Source of the DNA: an uncultured Pseudacidovorax sp. | GTDB taxonomy: Bacteria; Pseudomonadota; Gammaproteobacteria; Burkholderiales; Burkholderiaceae_C | Direction: 5' to 3' | DNA length: 64,000 bases | NCBI RefSeq assembly: GCF_913773995.1 | Contig: NZ_CAJYES010000153.1 | Location: forward strand, 1 to 64,000 | Shown: positions 17,915-29,346 of the stretch, in pieces | Layout: each line of letters begins with the position of its first letter | Position numbering within the stretch: position 1 is the first letter of the stretch | Translations under genes and position numbers: made by a program | The notes under the pieces: generated by a model | Database searches by the model: none | The model's input: only the letters and a program-made list of their open reading frames with translations | What the model was told of the DNA's origin: nothing

Positions 17915-18349
17915 TCATGGCAGTGCCCCGTCCAGCCCGGGCTTGCGCAACACCAGCCAGGCGATGGCCAGCAGCAGCGGCAGCAGCAGCGCACCGATGA
18001 GCAGCGCGGCGCGCCGCGCAGACTGCCCGCGCTCCACGCGCAGGATGAGCAGGCCGAAGCTGGCATGTCCCAGGGCCAGCAGTCCGACCAGCACCAGCTT
18101 GGCCAGCAACCACAGCCCGAGCGTGCCCTGCACGACAAAGATGAGCGTGCCCGATCCGATGGCCAGCAGCGCGGCCGGCGTGGCCACCCAGATGAACAGG
18201 GCGCGCAGGATCTCGTCCTGCGGATCGCCCAGGGCTGCCGGTCGGCGCCGGGCGTCGCCGGAAGCGGCTGCGGTCGCCAGCGGCAGATAGAGCAACGAGC
18301 CGCACCACAGGATGACGGCGCCGATGTGCAGCACCTTCAGCCAGGGCAT
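17915..18349 (-). CDS. CopD family / copper resistance D-domain membrane protein
   Basis: MPWLKVLHIGAVILWCGSLLYLPL..., four TM segments. Confidence 0.8.
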   Translation of the reverse strand: MPWLKVLHIGAVILWCGSLLYLPLATAAASGDARRRPAALGDPQDEILRALFIWVATPAALLAIGSGTLIFVVQGTLGLWLLAKLVLVGLLALGHASFGLLILRVERGQSARRAALLIGALLLPLLLAIAWLVLRKPGLDGALP

Positions 18350-18455
18350 GCCGCCCCCGCGTCAGAAGGCAGGCGCGACGCGCGTGGCAGGCGGAACCAG
18401 TGACGCAGGCACGGCATGCCCAGCGGAGCCGGCGGGCGGATTCGATACCGCGCGC

Positions 18456-18707
18456 TCAACGCACATCCACCGGGGCGTCGCGCCCCTTGGCGGCGGGATG
18501 AGGTGCGCCACTGGCGTCGCCCTTCTCGCATACCTTCTCGCCGTCGTGGCTGCCAGGCTCGTGCGGCGGCGGCAGGTCCGCGTCCTGGGACTGCGCGGGC
18601 CGGCGGCGCCGGCTGCCCGGCTTCAGGCGGCCTTCTTCCTCCATCTTGCGCGCCTGTTCCCGGCTGCCGGTGGTGGCCGCGCGCGTGCGCGGCGTGTTCG
18701 TGGACAT
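18456..18707 (-). CDS. Hypothetical small charged protein
   Basis: 83 aa MSTNTPRTRAATTGSREQARKMEEEGRLKPGSRRRR; no competing ORF of better quality. Confidence 0.5.
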   Translation of the reverse strand: MSTNTPRTRAATTGSREQARKMEEEGRLKPGSRRRRPAQSQDADLPPPHEPGSHDGEKVCEKGDASGAPHPAAKGRDAPVDVR

Positions 18708-18871
18708 CGCCAGACCCCTTGCTCGAAACGGGCCGGCACCGCGGATGGCGCCAGCGGGTTCGGGTCAGGTCGCGTGTCCTGTAGTTGTGTGTTGCGGCGA
18801 CGGCACCCCGGGCTCTCCCCCTGCGTGCCATCGTAGGAAGCCCGGCGCGCGCCCGCTGTCGGACAACAGAG

Positions 18872-20908
18872 CTATGAGGTCGAGCGCGCCAGGTACTGCT
18901 GCGCAAAGTCCACGAACCAGTCGATAGCCGCGGGCTGCGCGAGCGCATCCCGCTTGACCACCTTCTCCACCGGCTGGCCCAGCAGCAGCTTCTTGACGGG
19001 CAGCTCCAGCTTCTTGCCGGTGATGGTGCGCGGCACCAGCGCCACCGGCACGATCTCGTCCGGCACATGGCGGGCCGAGAGCCCGGTGCGCAGCGCCTGC
19101 CGGATGCGCTGGCGCAGCGGCTCGTCCAGCTCGATGCCGGGCCGCAGTTGGACGAACAAGGCCATCCACGAGGGGCGGCCCAGGTATTCGAGGTCCACCA
19201 CCAGGCTGTCGGCCACCTCATCCAGCTGCTCCACCACGCGGTAGAACTCGGCCGTGCCCATGCGCACGCCCTGGCGGTTGATGGTGGCGTCAGAGCGGCC
19301 GTAGATGACGCCGCCCACCGCCCCCGGCCGGGGCACCAGCCGCAGCCAGTCGCCATGCCGCCAGACGGGGCGCCCGGCCGCGTCCTGGAAGGTGTCGAAG
19401 TAGCTCTCGCGGTAGCGGCTGCCGTCTTCGTCGCCCCAGAAGAACAGCGGCATCGAGGGCAGCGGGTTGACGCAGACCAGCTCGCCGACCTCGTCCATCA
19501 CCGGGCGGCCGTCGTCGCTCCAGGCCTCGACGCGGGCGCCGAGGACGCGGCACTGCATCTCGCCCAGGTACACCGGCAGCGTGGGCAGGCCCACCAGGAA
19601 GCCGCCGGCCAGGTCGGTGCCGCCGGAGACCACGTTGAGCCACAGGTCAGGCCGGATCGACGCGTAGATCCAGGCGCATGCCTCGGGCGACAGCGGCGAG
19701 CCGGTGGAACCGATGGTGTGAAGCGCGCCTAGGTCGGCGATGTCGCGCGGCACGATGCCGGCCTTCATACAGCTCTGGTGGATGGCGGCACCGGCGCCGA
19801 AGAAGTTGACGCGCGTGCGACCGGCGAGCTTCCACAGGTGGCCCCAGTCGTGTTCGGGCCCGGCGCCCGTCACGCTGCCGTCGTAGAGCACGACGGTGGC
19901 GCCGCCCAGCAGGCTCATGATGTGGGCGTTCCACACCATCCACGAGGTGTTGACGGCCCACAGCACCCGGTCGCCGGGATGCAGGTCGTTGTGCAGCACC
20001 ATGTTGACCATGCCGTTGGCCAGCACGCCGCCATGGCCATGCACGATGGGCTTGGGCAGGCCGGTGGTGCCGGAGGAATAGAGGATCCACAGCGGATGGT
20101 CGGCCGGCAGCGGCTGAGGCGCCACGACGGACGGTGCGGCCAGGGCCTCGGCCCAGGGCACCCAGCGCCGGGCCCGTACCTGGGGCGGCGGCTCGGCGTC
20201 GGCCGCGAGGTGGGGCACCCACAGCACGGCCTGCACGCTGGGCAGGCCGGCCAGGATCTCGTCCAGCGGCGCGCGGCGGTCGAAGGGCTTGCCGGCGAAG
20301 CGGTAGCCGTCGACCGCGATCAGCACCTTGGGCGCGACCTGGCGGAAGCGGTCGCCGACGCTCACCGGGCCCATGTCGGGCGCGCACAGCGTCCAGATGG
20401 CGCCCAGGCTGGCGGCGGCCAGGAAGGCCACGACGGTCTGCGGGATGTTGGGCAGGTAGCCCGCCACGCGGTCGCCGGGTTCCACGCCCAGGGCGCGCAG
20501 CGTGGCGGCCACGGCGCCGACCTGGCGCCGCAGCTCGGCCCAGTCCATCTCGCCGGTACCCCCGGCCTCGCTCTCGTAGACGATGGCCGGTGTCGCCAGC
20601 CCCTCGTGGCGCAGCACCTGCTGCACGAAGTTCACCCGCGCGCCCGGAAACCAGCGCGCGCCGGGCATGGGCGCGTCCTCCCGCATGCGCGCGGGCGGCG
20701 GGTCGAAGGGCAGCGCGAAGAAGTCGAGCACCGCACGCCAGAAGCCCTCGGTGTCCTGAACCGACCACTGCCACATCGCCTCGTAGCCGTCGAAGTGAAG
20801 GCTGCGCTCGCGCTGTAGCCATTGCGCGAAGGCCGTGATCAGGGCACGGTCGCGGCGAGCGTCATCGGGCGTCCAGAGGGGGGTGGGCGGATGTTCGGAG
20901 GGGGTCAT
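18872..20908 (-). CDS. aacS: Acetoacetate--CoA ligase
   Basis: 678 aa; ILYSSGTTGLPKPIVHGHGG AMP-binding motif; NVVSGGTDLAGGF. Confidence 0.93.
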   Translation of the reverse strand: MTPSEHPPTPLWTPDDARRDRALITAFAQWLQRERSLHFDGYEAMWQWSVQDTEGFWRAVLDFFALPFDPPPARMREDAPMPGARWFPGARVNFVQQVLRHEGLATPAIVYESEAGGTGEMDWAELRRQVGAVAATLRALGVEPGDRVAGYLPNIPQTVVAFLAAASLGAIWTLCAPDMGPVSVGDRFRQVAPKVLIAVDGYRFAGKPFDRRAPLDEILAGLPSVQAVLWVPHLAADAEPPPQVRARRWVPWAEALAAPSVVAPQPLPADHPLWILYSSGTTGLPKPIVHGHGGVLANGMVNMVLHNDLHPGDRVLWAVNTSWMVWNAHIMSLLGGATVVLYDGSVTGAGPEHDWGHLWKLAGRTRVNFFGAGAAIHQSCMKAGIVPRDIADLGALHTIGSTGSPLSPEACAWIYASIRPDLWLNVVSGGTDLAGGFLVGLPTLPVYLGEMQCRVLGARVEAWSDDGRPVMDEVGELVCVNPLPSMPLFFWGDEDGSRYRESYFDTFQDAAGRPVWRHGDWLRLVPRPGAVGGVIYGRSDATINRQGVRMGTAEFYRVVEQLDEVADSLVVDLEYLGRPSWMALFVQLRPGIELDEPLRQRIRQALRTGLSARHVPDEIVPVALVPRTITGKKLELPVKKLLLGQPVEKVVKRDALAQPAAIDWFVDFAQQYLARSTS

Positions 20909-20953
20909 GGGCGGTCGGTTGAAGGGGGCGGCGTATCGCTCGCCGGCAGAGTT

Positions 20954-21943
20954 TCAGGAGTCGGCCGTGAAGCCGATGCGCGGCACCTGCACGCGCCAGA
21001 AGTCGGTGTCGGCCTTGAGTTTCGCCGCCAGTTCCTTGGGACCGACGAACTGCGCGCTCATGCCGAATTCGGCCAGGCCCTGCGCATAGTCCGGCTGCGC
21101 GACGGCGGCGCGGGCGGCCGTCGCCAGCCGGTCGATGACGGCCTGCGGCGTGCGGGCCGGCACGAAGAGCCCGAACCATTCGGTGTTGTCGAGCGCATAG
21201 CCCTGCTCCGCATAGGTGGGCAGCTCCGGCGCGAAGGGGCTGCGTGCGCTGCCGCTGACGGCCAGCAGGCGCAGCCGGCCCGAGCGCAGTTGGGGCAGGT
21301 AGCTGCCCAGCACGGTGGAATAGCCCGCCACCTGCCCGCCCATCAGGTCCTGCAGGCCGGGGCCGTCGCCGCGGTAGGGCACATGGGTCAGCTCCACCCC
21401 GGCAATCTTGCCCAGCAGGCTGCCCAGCAGGTGCGGCGTGGAGCCCGCGGCGGGCGAGCCGAAGGCCGCCTGTGCCGGATGCGCCTTGGCCCAGGCGATG
21501 AAGTCGGGCAGCGTCCGGACGCTGGCCGGCACCGCGGGCCCGACGGCGAAGGCGAAAGGGAAAGTGCACACCATCGCCACCGGCACCACGTCCTGCGGTG
21601 CATAGGGCAGCTTGCGGTAGGTGAAGGGATAGATGCTGAAGGGCGCTGGCGGCGACAGCAGCACCGTGCCGCCGTCGGCCGCGGCCTCCTTGACGGCGCC
21701 GACCGCGATCTGCGTGCCGGCGCCCGGTCGGTTGTCCACCAGCATCGTCGGCGCGTAGGCGCCGCGCAGCTTCTCGGCCAGGCGGCGGGCCACGTTGTCG
21801 GTGCTGCCGCCGGGCGGAAAGCCGACGACGATGCGCACCACCTCGGGCGTCTGCGCCGAGGCCGGGCGCGGCCACAGGGGCAGGGCGGCGGTGGCACCCA
21901 GGGTGCCCAGCAAGCGGGCGGTGAACTGGCGGCGGTCGGTCAT
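20954..21943 (-). CDS. Bug-family (TctC-like) extracytoplasmic substrate-binding protein
   Basis: Start set at MTDRRQFTARLLGTLGATAALPLW; VVRIVVGFPPGGSTDNVAR, NRPGAGTQIA motifs. Confidence 0.92.
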   Translation of the reverse strand: MTDRRQFTARLLGTLGATAALPLWPRPASAQTPEVVRIVVGFPPGGSTDNVARRLAEKLRGAYAPTMLVDNRPGAGTQIAVGAVKEAAADGGTVLLSPPAPFSIYPFTYRKLPYAPQDVVPVAMVCTFPFAFAVGPAVPASVRTLPDFIAWAKAHPAQAAFGSPAAGSTPHLLGSLLGKIAGVELTHVPYRGDGPGLQDLMGGQVAGYSTVLGSYLPQLRSGRLRLLAVSGSARSPFAPELPTYAEQGYALDNTEWFGLFVPARTPQAVIDRLATAARAAVAQPDYAQGLAEFGMSAQFVGPKELAAKLKADTDFWRVQVPRIGFTADS

Positions 21944-22091
21944 GGCAAGGTCTCCTTCAGGCCCGGTCTGGTCGCTGCCGGGCTCGGTGCGCACTGTGCC
22001 GCGGGCGGCGATGGAGGCCTGTCGGTTTGCTGCGCCGGCTGTCGGCGCCTTGCGCCACCGCGGGAAAGCCCTGAGAAAGACCGCGGGCCGT

Positions 22092-23018
22092 TCAGCCGCC
22101 GCGCCGCAGGGCCGTCGGCGATTGGCCCCAGTGGCGCCGGAAGGCCTGCGAGAAATGCGGCGCCGAGCGGTGGCCGGTGCGGGCCGCGATCTCGGCGATG
22201 TCGAGCGAGGTCTCGCGCACCAGCTCGCCGGCCCGCGACATGCGCTGCGCGTTGAGCCAGGCATGGGGCGTCATGCCGTACGAGGCCTTGAAGGCGCGCG
22301 CGAAGTGGAAGCTGCTGAGGCCCACCAGGCGCGCCATGCGCTCGACCGTCCAGTGGGCATCGAGCGCTTCGCGCACCGCCTCCTCCAGCTGCTGCATCTG
22401 CCGTCGCAGCAGCCAGGCGCCGCCGCGCAGCGCCCGGTGCGGGCCGGCATAGTGGCTGAGCAGGTGCAGCGCCAGGGCCTGCGCCACATGCTCGCCGAAG
22501 CCCCTGTGAAGCGCCGCCTGGCTGTCCAGCGCACCGAGCAGCATGCGGGCGAAGCCGTCGAGCACCGGGTCGTCGCGGCCGAAGCAGCTGTGCAGGCTGA
22601 CCTCGGCCTGCGCGCTGCGGTGCAGCCAGCTCGGGGCGACGTCGATGTGCAGGTTGTCGCGCGGCCGGGCGCTGCGCCAGAAGCTGGGCAGGCCCGCGGG
22701 CACTACCACGGCCTGCCCCGGCTGCCAACGGGTGCGGCCCACGCTTGCGCCGTGGCGCTGCAGAAGGTCGGTGGGAATGGCGCAACGCACGAGGATGGTG
22801 TGCTCGGCCGTGGGCGGCACGTAGAGGTCGCCCTCGGGGCCGACCTGGTGCCACAGCATCAGACCCGGCCAGGGCAGGCCCTGGCTGGAGCGGCGCACGG
22901 AATGGCCAGGCAGGGCCTGCCAGGGCTCGCGGGCGGGCGAGGCGCCTTCCAGCGCGCGCCAGCGGCGCAGGTCGAAGCCGCCCGGGGTGTTCGCGGTCGG
23001 ATCGGATTCGAGGTTCAT
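22092..23018 (-). CDS. AraC family transcriptional regulator
   Basis: C-terminal Ara[44 protein letters not shown]...[21 protein letters not shown]. Confidence 0.92.
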   Translation of the reverse strand: MNLESDPTANTPGGFDLRRWRALEGASPAREPWQALPGHSVRRSSQGLPWPGLMLWHQVGPEGDLYVPPTAEHTILVRCAIPTDLLQRHGASVGRTRWQPGQAVVVPAGLPSFWRSARPRDNLHIDVAPSWLHRSAQAEVSLHSCFGRDDPVLDGFARMLLGALDSQAALHRGFGEHVAQALALHLLSHYAGPHRALRGGAWLLRRQMQQLEEAVREALDAHWTVERMARLVGLSSFHFARAFKASYGMTPHAWLNAQRMSRAGELVRETSLDIAEIAARTGHRSAPHFSQAFRRHWGQSPTALRRGG

Positions 23019-23085
23019 GGCGGCGGTCCGGGCATGGCGGTGCGCGCGATGCTACTGCCGCGGCCCGCCCCGTCCCGCGCCGTCG

Positions 23086-23484
23086 TCAGCCGCCCTTGCG
23101 GGCCGCCAGCATCTCGCCCATGCGCTGGTGGATCAGGTTCACCGCCTTGAGCGGCCGCAGCATGACCTTGAACTGTGTGATGCGGCCATCGGCGTTCCAG
23201 CTGATGATGTCCACGCCGTTGACCTCGATGCCATCGAGCGTGACGGCGAACTCGAGCACGGCATGGTCGGCCGCGATGGTTTCGCGCACGTAGCGGAAGC
23301 TGTCGTTGAAGAAGACCTGGAAGGCCGCCGTGAGGTAGGCGCTGACGATGGGCCGGCCCACCTGCGGCGTGTGCACCACGGGCGAATGGAAGACGGCGTC
23401 CTCGGCCAGCAGCGCCCACAGGCCGGCGCTGTCGTGGGTCTGCACCAGGCGGTGCCATTGGGCCAGGGCGGCGGGGTGCGTCAT
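23086..23484 (-). CDS. Nuclear transport factor 2 / SnoaL-like protein
   Basis: 132 aa; [26 protein letters not shown]...[29 protein letters not shown]. Confidence 0.82.
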   Translation of the reverse strand: MTHPAALAQWHRLVQTHDSAGLWALLAEDAVFHSPVVHTPQVGRPIVSAYLTAAFQVFFNDSFRYVRETIAADHAVLEFAVTLDGIEVNGVDIISWNADGRITQFKVMLRPLKAVNLIHQRMGEMLAARKGG

Positions 23485-23685
23485 GGGGTGTCTCCGGTGG
23501 GCGCGGGTGGCCTGTTTCTTGGGGAGACGGAAGGTAGCGCAGCCGGCCCCGCGAGGGCCGTCCGCTGGGTGACAGCGAGCCCATGGCCCGACGGGCCCGG
23601 GGGATCGCGCGGCCGTCGCGGGCCCTTCTCCCTACCCCTCGAGGGCAGAGGGACTCATCCGGACATGGCCGGACGGCGCGGGATT

Positions 23686-24369
23686 TCAGGCGACGTCGAT
23701 GCCAAGGTCTGCGCAGACCTTGGCCAGCGTGGCCTTGAGGGTGGCGACTTCGGCCTCCAGCCGGTCCACCCGCAGGCGCAGGGCGGCCGTCTCACCGGCG
23801 TCGGCCCCGGTCGCCGTCGCAGCGGCACCCGCCACCGGCACCGCCATCAGCTCCGCCGCCACCGGCCCGGACAGCAGGTGCGCCCAGCGGCTCTCGCGCG
23901 CGCCGGGCAGGCGCGGCAGCTTGACCACCAGCGCGCCGGCCGGCCGCTCGGCCATCTCGTCCAGGAAGCCTTCGACCGAGGAGATGTCGGCGAAGTTGTG
24001 CATGCGGTCGCTGGCGATGCGCAGCTCGCCCGCCGTCTGCGGGCCGCGCAGCATCAGCACGGCCAGCAGGATCACCGACTGCGAGGGCAACCGCAGCACG
24101 CGGTCGGTGTTGTGGCCGTAGCGCATGGCACGGCCGCCGCTGCTCTCGTCCACCAGACTGCGGCGGCGCAGGCTTTCCAGCGCGTCCTGCACCTCGGCCT
24201 CGGCCAGTTCCATCACCGGATGACGGCTGGTCTTCTGGTTGCAGCCGGCCAGCAGGCTGTTGACGGTGAGCGGGTAGCTGTCGGGCACGGTGCGCTGCTT
24301 CTCGATCAGCACGCCGAGCACCCGGGCCTCGGAAGGCGAGAGGATGGGCAGGTTCTGCTCGGTCGTCAT
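23686..24369 (-). CDS. YceH family protein (DUF480)
   Basis: Start set at [53 protein letters not shown]. Confidence 0.93.
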   Translation of the reverse strand: MTTEQNLPILSPSEARVLGVLIEKQRTVPDSYPLTVNSLLAGCNQKTSRHPVMELAEAEVQDALESLRRRSLVDESSGGRAMRYGHNTDRVLRLPSQSVILLAVLMLRGPQTAGELRIASDRMHNFADISSVEGFLDEMAERPAGALVVKLPRLPGARESRWAHLLSGPVAAELMAVPVAGAAATATGADAGETAALRLRVDRLEAEVATLKATLAKVCADLGIDVA

Positions 24370-25403
24370 GCACCCCCCTTGATCCGCGCGACCAGCGCCT
24401 TGGTGAAGGCGATGGTGTTGGCGCCGCCGCCCAGGTCGCCGGTGCGCACGTTGTCGACATTGAGCGTCTGGTCGATGGCGGTGCGCAGACGGTCGGCCAG
24501 GTCGACGCGCTTGACGTGGTCCAGCATCTGGGCCGCGGCCAGCATCAGCGCGATGGGGTTGGCGATGCCCTTGCCCGCGATGTCGGGCGCCGAGCCGTGC
24601 ACCGCCTCGAAGATGGCCGCATCGGCGCCGATGTTGGCGCCGGGCGCCATGCCCAGGCCGCCCACCAGCCCGGCCACCAGGTCGGACAGGATGTCGCCGA
24701 ACAGGTTGGTGGTGACGATCATGTCGAACTGCCAGGGGTTGAGCACCAGCTTCATGGCGCAGGCGTCCACGATCATGGTCTCGAACTGGAATTGGCCCTG
24801 GTATTCGGCGGCGTAAAGCTGTTCGGCCGTCTCCAGGAAGATGCCCGTCAGCGCCTTCATGATGTTGGCCTTGTGCACCACCGTCACCTTCTTGCGGCCC
24901 TGGGCCACCGCAGCCTCGAAGGCATAGCGAAGGATGTGCTTGCAACCCTGGCGGGTGTTGATGCCGGTGGCCATGGCCACGGCGTGCGGGTCGTCCTCGA
25001 TGCGGATGTAGTGCTCGTGGCCGATGTACAGGCCTTCGAGGTTCTCGCGCACCACCAGCAGGTCGATGTTGTCGAAGCGCCCGCCCGGAATGATGGTGCG
25101 CGCCGGCCGCACGTTGGCGAAGAGCTGGAAGGCCTCGCGCAGCCGCACGTTGGAACTGCGGTAGCCACCGCCCGACGGTGTCTCCAGCGGGCCCTTGAGT
25201 GCCAGGCGCGTGCGGCGGATGCTCTCGAGCGTCGCCTCGGGCAGCGGGTCGCCCGAGGTCTTGACGCCGCCCAGGCCGGCGATCTGCGGGTCCCACTCGA
25301 AGGGCGAGCCCAGGGCGTCGAGCGCGGCCAGGGTGGCTTCCATGATCTCGGGGCCGATGCCGTCGCCGGAGATCAGGGTGGCGGGGATGCGGGGGGTGGT
25401 CAC
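24366..25403 (-). CDS. NAD-dependent isocitrate dehydrogenase (IDH3/isopropylmalate dehydrogenase family)
   Basis: GTG start [67 protein letters not shown] overlap with yceH. Confidence 0.9.
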   Translation of the reverse strand: MTTPRIPATLISGDGIGPEIMEATLAALDALGSPFEWDPQIAGLGGVKTSGDPLPEATLESIRRTRLALKGPLETPSGGGYRSSNVRLREAFQLFANVRPARTIIPGGRFDNIDLLVVRENLEGLYIGHEHYIRIEDDPHAVAMATGINTRQGCKHILRYAFEAAVAQGRKKVTVVHKANIMKALTGIFLETAEQLYAAEYQGQFQFETMIVDACAMKLVLNPWQFDMIVTTNLFGDILSDLVAGLVGGLGMAPGANIGADAAIFEAVHGSAPDIAGKGIANPIALMLAAAQMLDHVKRVDLADRLRTAIDQTLNVDNVRTGDLGGGANTIAFTKALVARIKGGA

Positions 25404-25541
25404 GGGGCTTCCTCCTTCGGGGTCTGCGGGCAAAGCCGCAAGCATACGGCTGCGACGCGGGCCCAAACCTAAAATGCCCGACCCTGCCAGAGCGCGGCGC
25501 CCTGCCGCGACACGACCGGCCCATCCGCGAGACCGACATCC

Positions 25542-27614
25542 ATGCCCGCAGCGCGCAAGCTCTTCGTCACCACCGCCCTTCCCTACGCCAACGGCAAGTT
25601 CCACATCGGCCACATCATGGAATACATCCAGGCCGACATCTGGGTGCGCTTCCAGCGGATGAACGGTGCCGAGGTCAACTTCGTCTGCGCGGACGACGCC
25701 CACGGCGCCGCCATCACCATCGCGGCCGACAAGGCGGGCATCACGCCCCAGGCCTTCGTGGCCGAGATCGCGGCCGGCCGCAAGCCCTACCTCGACGGCT
25801 TCCACATCGCCTTCGACAACTGGCATTCCACCGACGCGCCCGAGAACCACGAACTCGCGCAGCAGATCTACCGCGACCTGAAGGCCGCCGGCCTGATCGA
25901 GACGCGCCCGGTCGAGCAGTTCTACGACCCCGAGAAGGGCATGTTCCTGGCCGACCGCTTCATCAAGGGCGAGTGCCCGAACTGCCACGCCAAGGACCAG
26001 TACGGCGACAACTGCGAGGTGTGCGGCGCCGTCTATGCGCCCACCGAGCTGATCAATCCCTACTCGGCGCTGTCGGGCGCCAAGCCGGAGCTGCGCAGCT
26101 CCGACCATTTCTTCTTCAAGCTGTCCGACCCGCGCTGCGAGGCCTTCCTGAAGGAATGGACCACAGCCCCCGGCCACGTGCAGCCCGAGGTGCAGAACAA
26201 GATCCGCGAATGGCTGGTCAAGAAGGAAGACGGCACCGGCGGCCTGGGCGACTGGGACATCAGCCGCGACGCGCCCTACTTCGGCATCGAGATCCCCGAC
26301 GCGCCGGGCAAGTACTTCTACGTCTGGCTGGACGCACCGGTGGGCTATCTGGCCTCGCTCAAGAACTGGCTGGGCAAGAAGGGCGAGGACTACGCCGCCT
26401 ACATGGCCCAGCCCGATCTGGAGCAGGTGCACTTCATCGGCAAGGACATCATCACCTTCCACACCCTGTTCTGGCCGGCCATGCTGCATTTCAGCGGCCG
26501 CAAGGCGCCGGACGGCATCTTCGTGCACGGCCACCTGACGGTGAACAACGAGAAGATGAGCAAGAGCCGCGGCACCGGCATCGATCCGCTCAAGTACCTC
26601 AGCCTGGGCCTGAACCCCGAATGGCTGCGCTACTACATTGCCGCCAAGCTCAACGGCCGCAACGAGGACATCGACTTCAACCCCGAGGACTTCGTCGCCC
26701 GCGTCAACAGCGACCTGGTGGGCAAGTTCATCAACATCGCCAGCCGCTCGGCCGGCTTCATCGCCAAGCGCTTCGGCGGCCAGCTGGGCACGGTTTCCGT
26801 TGATGGCGAAGAGCTGCTGGTGATGCTGCGCGCCGGCGCAGAGGACCTGCGCCAGCTCTACGACAGCCGCGACTACGCCCGCGCCCTGCGCGAGGTGATG
26901 GCCCTGGCCGACCAGGTGAATGCCTATGTCGACGCCAACAAGCCCTGGGAGCTGGCCAAGCAGGCGGGCCAGGAAGAGCGGCTGCACGACGTCTGCACCA
27001 CCTGCATCGAGGCCTTCCGCCTGCTCACGCTCTACCTCAAGCCGGTGCTGCCGGCGCTGGCGGCGCAGGTCGAGGCCTTCCTGAAGATCACCCCGCTGCA
27101 GTGGGCCGACGCGGCCCGCTCGCTGAGCGCCGGCCATGCCATCGGCGATTACAAGCACCTGATGACGCGCGCGGACCCGAAAGTGCTGGAACAGCTGTTC
27201 ACGCCGCCCGCCACTGCCGCCGCGCCAGCGGCCGAAGCGGCGCCGGCACTGCCCGGCGGCGAGGCCCTGGCCCCCACCATCACCATCGACGACTTCGTCA
27301 AGATCGACCTGCGCATCGCCAAGATCGTGGCCTGCGAGAAGGTCGAAGGCTCCACCAAGCTGCTGCGCCTGACGCTGGACGTGGGCGAAGGCAAGACCCG
27401 CAACGTGTTCAGCGGCATCGCCTCGGCCTACCAGCCGGAGCAGTTGGTGGGCAAGCTCACCGTGATGGTCGCCAACCTGGCGCCGCGCAAGATGAAGTTC
27501 GGCGTCAGCGAGGGCATGGTGCTGGCCGCCAGCCATGCCGACGAGAAGGCCCAGCCGGGCATCCACGTGCTTGAGCCCTGGCCGGGTGCCCAGCCGGGCA
27601 TGCGGGTGCGCTGA
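25542..27614 (+). CDS. metG: Methionyl-tRNA synthetase
   Basis: 690 aa; HIGH (HIGH-like FHIGHIMEY), zinc [26 protein letters not shown]-terminal tRNA-binding (EMAP-like) domain. Confidence 0.98.
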   Translation: MPAARKLFVTTALPYANGKFHIGHIMEYIQADIWVRFQRMNGAEVNFVCADDAHGAAITIAADKAGITPQAFVAEIAAGRKPYLDGFHIAFDNWHSTDAPENHELAQQIYRDLKAAGLIETRPVEQFYDPEKGMFLADRFIKGECPNCHAKDQYGDNCEVCGAVYAPTELINPYSALSGAKPELRSSDHFFFKLSDPRCEAFLKEWTTAPGHVQPEVQNKIREWLVKKEDGTGGLGDWDISRDAPYFGIEIPDAPGKYFYVWLDAPVGYLASLKNWLGKKGEDYAAYMAQPDLEQVHFIGKDIITFHTLFWPAMLHFSGRKAPDGIFVHGHLTVNNEKMSKSRGTGIDPLKYLSLGLNPEWLRYYIAAKLNGRNEDIDFNPEDFVARVNSDLVGKFINIASRSAGFIAKRFGGQLGTVSVDGEELLVMLRAGAEDLRQLYDSRDYARALREVMALADQVNAYVDANKPWELAKQAGQEERLHDVCTTCIEAFRLLTLYLKPVLPALAAQVEAFLKITPLQWADAARSLSAGHAIGDYKHLMTRADPKVLEQLFTPPATAAAPAAEAAPALPGGEALAPTITIDDFVKIDLRIAKIVACEKVEGSTKLLRLTLDVGEGKTRNVFSGIASAYQPEQLVGKLTVMVANLAPRKMKFGVSEGMVLAASHADEKAQPGIHVLEPWPGAQPGMRVR

Positions 27615-27660
27615 GGGCGCACAACGCCCGCTTGACACCAGCACCGCACACAGGCCCTCC

Positions 27661-28836
27661 ATGCCCACCCCGGTCCTGCCTCAACGGATGCGTTGGCTGC
27701 TGGGTCGGGCCGCTGCGGCCGGCCTGATGCTCATCGCCGCCTTGGGTGCAACCGCACCTGCCCTTGCGGCCGGCCAGTCATCGGACTTACAGGCCTGCAG
27801 TCAGGCGGCTTCCGACGCGTGCCTTCAGGCCATCGACCTGCCCGACGGGGCGGGCCGGCTGTCCTATTACGCCTCCCGCGGCGTGAGTGACGGCGGGCCG
27901 CCGCCCACGCGGCTGCTGCTGGTCATGCACGGCCATCCGCGCGATGCGAACCGCAGCTTCGACGCGGCGCTGCAAGCCCTGCAGGGAAGCGGCCACGAGA
28001 TGGACACGCTGGTGGTGGCGCCCCTCTTCCAGGTGCCGGCCGACAAGGCCGGCCGCTGCAGGGCGCCGGGCGCCCCCGCCGCCCGGCCCGGCGACGCGCT
28101 GTGGACCTGCAGCAGCTGGCTGGCCGGCGGCGATTCGGCCGGCACCCGGCCGATCTCTTCCTTCGCGGCGCTCGACGCCCTGCTCGACGCCCTGGCCCAG
28201 CGCTGGCCCAGCCTGCGCGAGGCCACACTGGCCGGCTTTTCCGCGGGCGCCCAGATGCTGCAGCACCGCATCGGCTTCGCGGCCGACGCGCCGGCCGGCT
28301 GGCGCGTGCGCTACGTGATCGCCGACCCGGGCACCTGGCTGTATTTCGACCCGGCGCGACTGGCGCCCGTTGCCAGCGGCGGGGCCACGTCCGACTGGGA
28401 CGGCTGCCTGGCACCAGACGGCACCGGCTTGAACGCCGACTGCCGCTGGCAAGCCCTCCCCGATGCCGAGCTGGCCGCCTGCCCCGGCTACGACGACTGG
28501 AAGTACGGCACCCGGAAGCTGCCCGCCGCACTCGGCCGCAGCGCCGCCGACGCGCGGGCGCGCTATGCCGCGGCCGACATCCATCGCCTCGAAGGCGCCC
28601 TCGACAGCGGCACCGGCCGCGGCACGGCCGCGCGGGTGCTCGACCAGTCCTGCGCCGCCCGGCTGCAGGGCCCCTACCGCCTGCAGCGCGGGCTGGCCTA
28701 CGCGGCCTACGAACAGCAGGTGCTGCGGCCGACCGGCGCGCGCAGCTTCGCCGTCGTACCCGGCTGCGCCCACGACGTGGCCTGCGTGCTGCCCTCGGCC
28801 GCCGGCCGTGCGGCGCTGTTCGGCAGCGCTCGCTGA
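27661..28836 (+). CDS. Secreted alpha/beta-hydrolase-like protein
   Basis: Signal peptide; LLLVMHGHPRDANRSF and GFSAG nucleophile-elbow motif. Confidence 0.72.
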   Translation: MPTPVLPQRMRWLLGRAAAAGLMLIAALGATAPALAAGQSSDLQACSQAASDACLQAIDLPDGAGRLSYYASRGVSDGGPPPTRLLLVMHGHPRDANRSFDAALQALQGSGHEMDTLVVAPLFQVPADKAGRCRAPGAPAARPGDALWTCSSWLAGGDSAGTRPISSFAALDALLDALAQRWPSLREATLAGFSAGAQMLQHRIGFAADAPAGWRVRYVIADPGTWLYFDPARLAPVASGGATSDWDGCLAPDGTGLNADCRWQALPDAELAACPGYDDWKYGTRKLPAALGRSAADARARYAAADIHRLEGALDSGTGRGTAARVLDQSCAARLQGPYRLQRGLAYAAYEQQVLRPTGARSFAVVPGCAHDVACVLPSAAGRAALFGSAR

Positions 28837-28866
28837 TCCATCCTTCATCCCCTACCGGAGCCGCCC

Positions 28867-29100
28867 ATGGACCGCGTCCTCTTTTCCCGCCTGCTGCTGG
28901 CCGCCGTCACCCTCGGCGGCCTCGGCGGCTGCGCCGTCGTCAGCGTGGCCGGCGCTGCCGTGTCGGTGGGCGCCACGGCCGTGAGCGTCGGGGCTGGCGC
29001 CGTCGGCCTGGCCGCCGATGCGGCCATCGGCACCGCGCGGCTGGGCGGCAGGGCCGTGGGCGCGGCCGCGGGCGCGGTTCTGCCGGGCGGCAACGACTGA
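28867..29100 (+). CDS. Small glycine-zipper-like lipoprotein
   Basis: 77 aa; lipobox LGGC; alternating A/G/V repeats. Confidence 0.7.
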   Translation: MDRVLFSRLLLAAVTLGGLGGCAVVSVAGAAVSVGATAVSVGAGAVGLAADAAIGTARLGGRAVGAAAGAVLPGGND

Positions 29101-29315
29101 CAGCGTCCGCGACGGCGGTTTTGGGGTGCGGCGTGGCGCCTCACAGGGCGCCGCCGATCCATCAGCGGGAACTCAGTTGTCCACGGCGCCGAAGCGCCAG
29201 CCGCACGGCATGAAGCCGGCGCCCCGACCCTGATCGAAAGGCCGCGGAGCAGGCCACGCCAGTGCACCAGCGGAACGGGCTCGGCCCGGCCGCCGGGTGC
29301 GCCCCTTGAGGGGGA

Positions 29316-29346
29316 TTGGACTTCCACACGCAGTGAGGAAGTCCAA
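29316..29346. terminator. Stem-loop (10-bp perfect stem, 11-nt loop) in a convergent intergenic region; possible terminator or dispersed repeat
   Basis: TTGGACTTCC-ACACGCAGTGA-GGAAGTCCAA, preceded by CCCCTTGAGGGGG. Confidence 0.6.

Noticed and set aside
16533-18308. 591-aa version of the oxidase subunit II ORF
   Set aside because: Upstream part reads antisense through the DUF2231 and CopD genes; real gene starts near the lipobox at about 17348.
25404-27668. Upstream extension of the isocitrate dehydrogenase ORF covering all of metG on the opposite strand
   Set aside because: metG is unambiguous on the plus strand; the dehydrogenase domain starts at the GTG near 25403.
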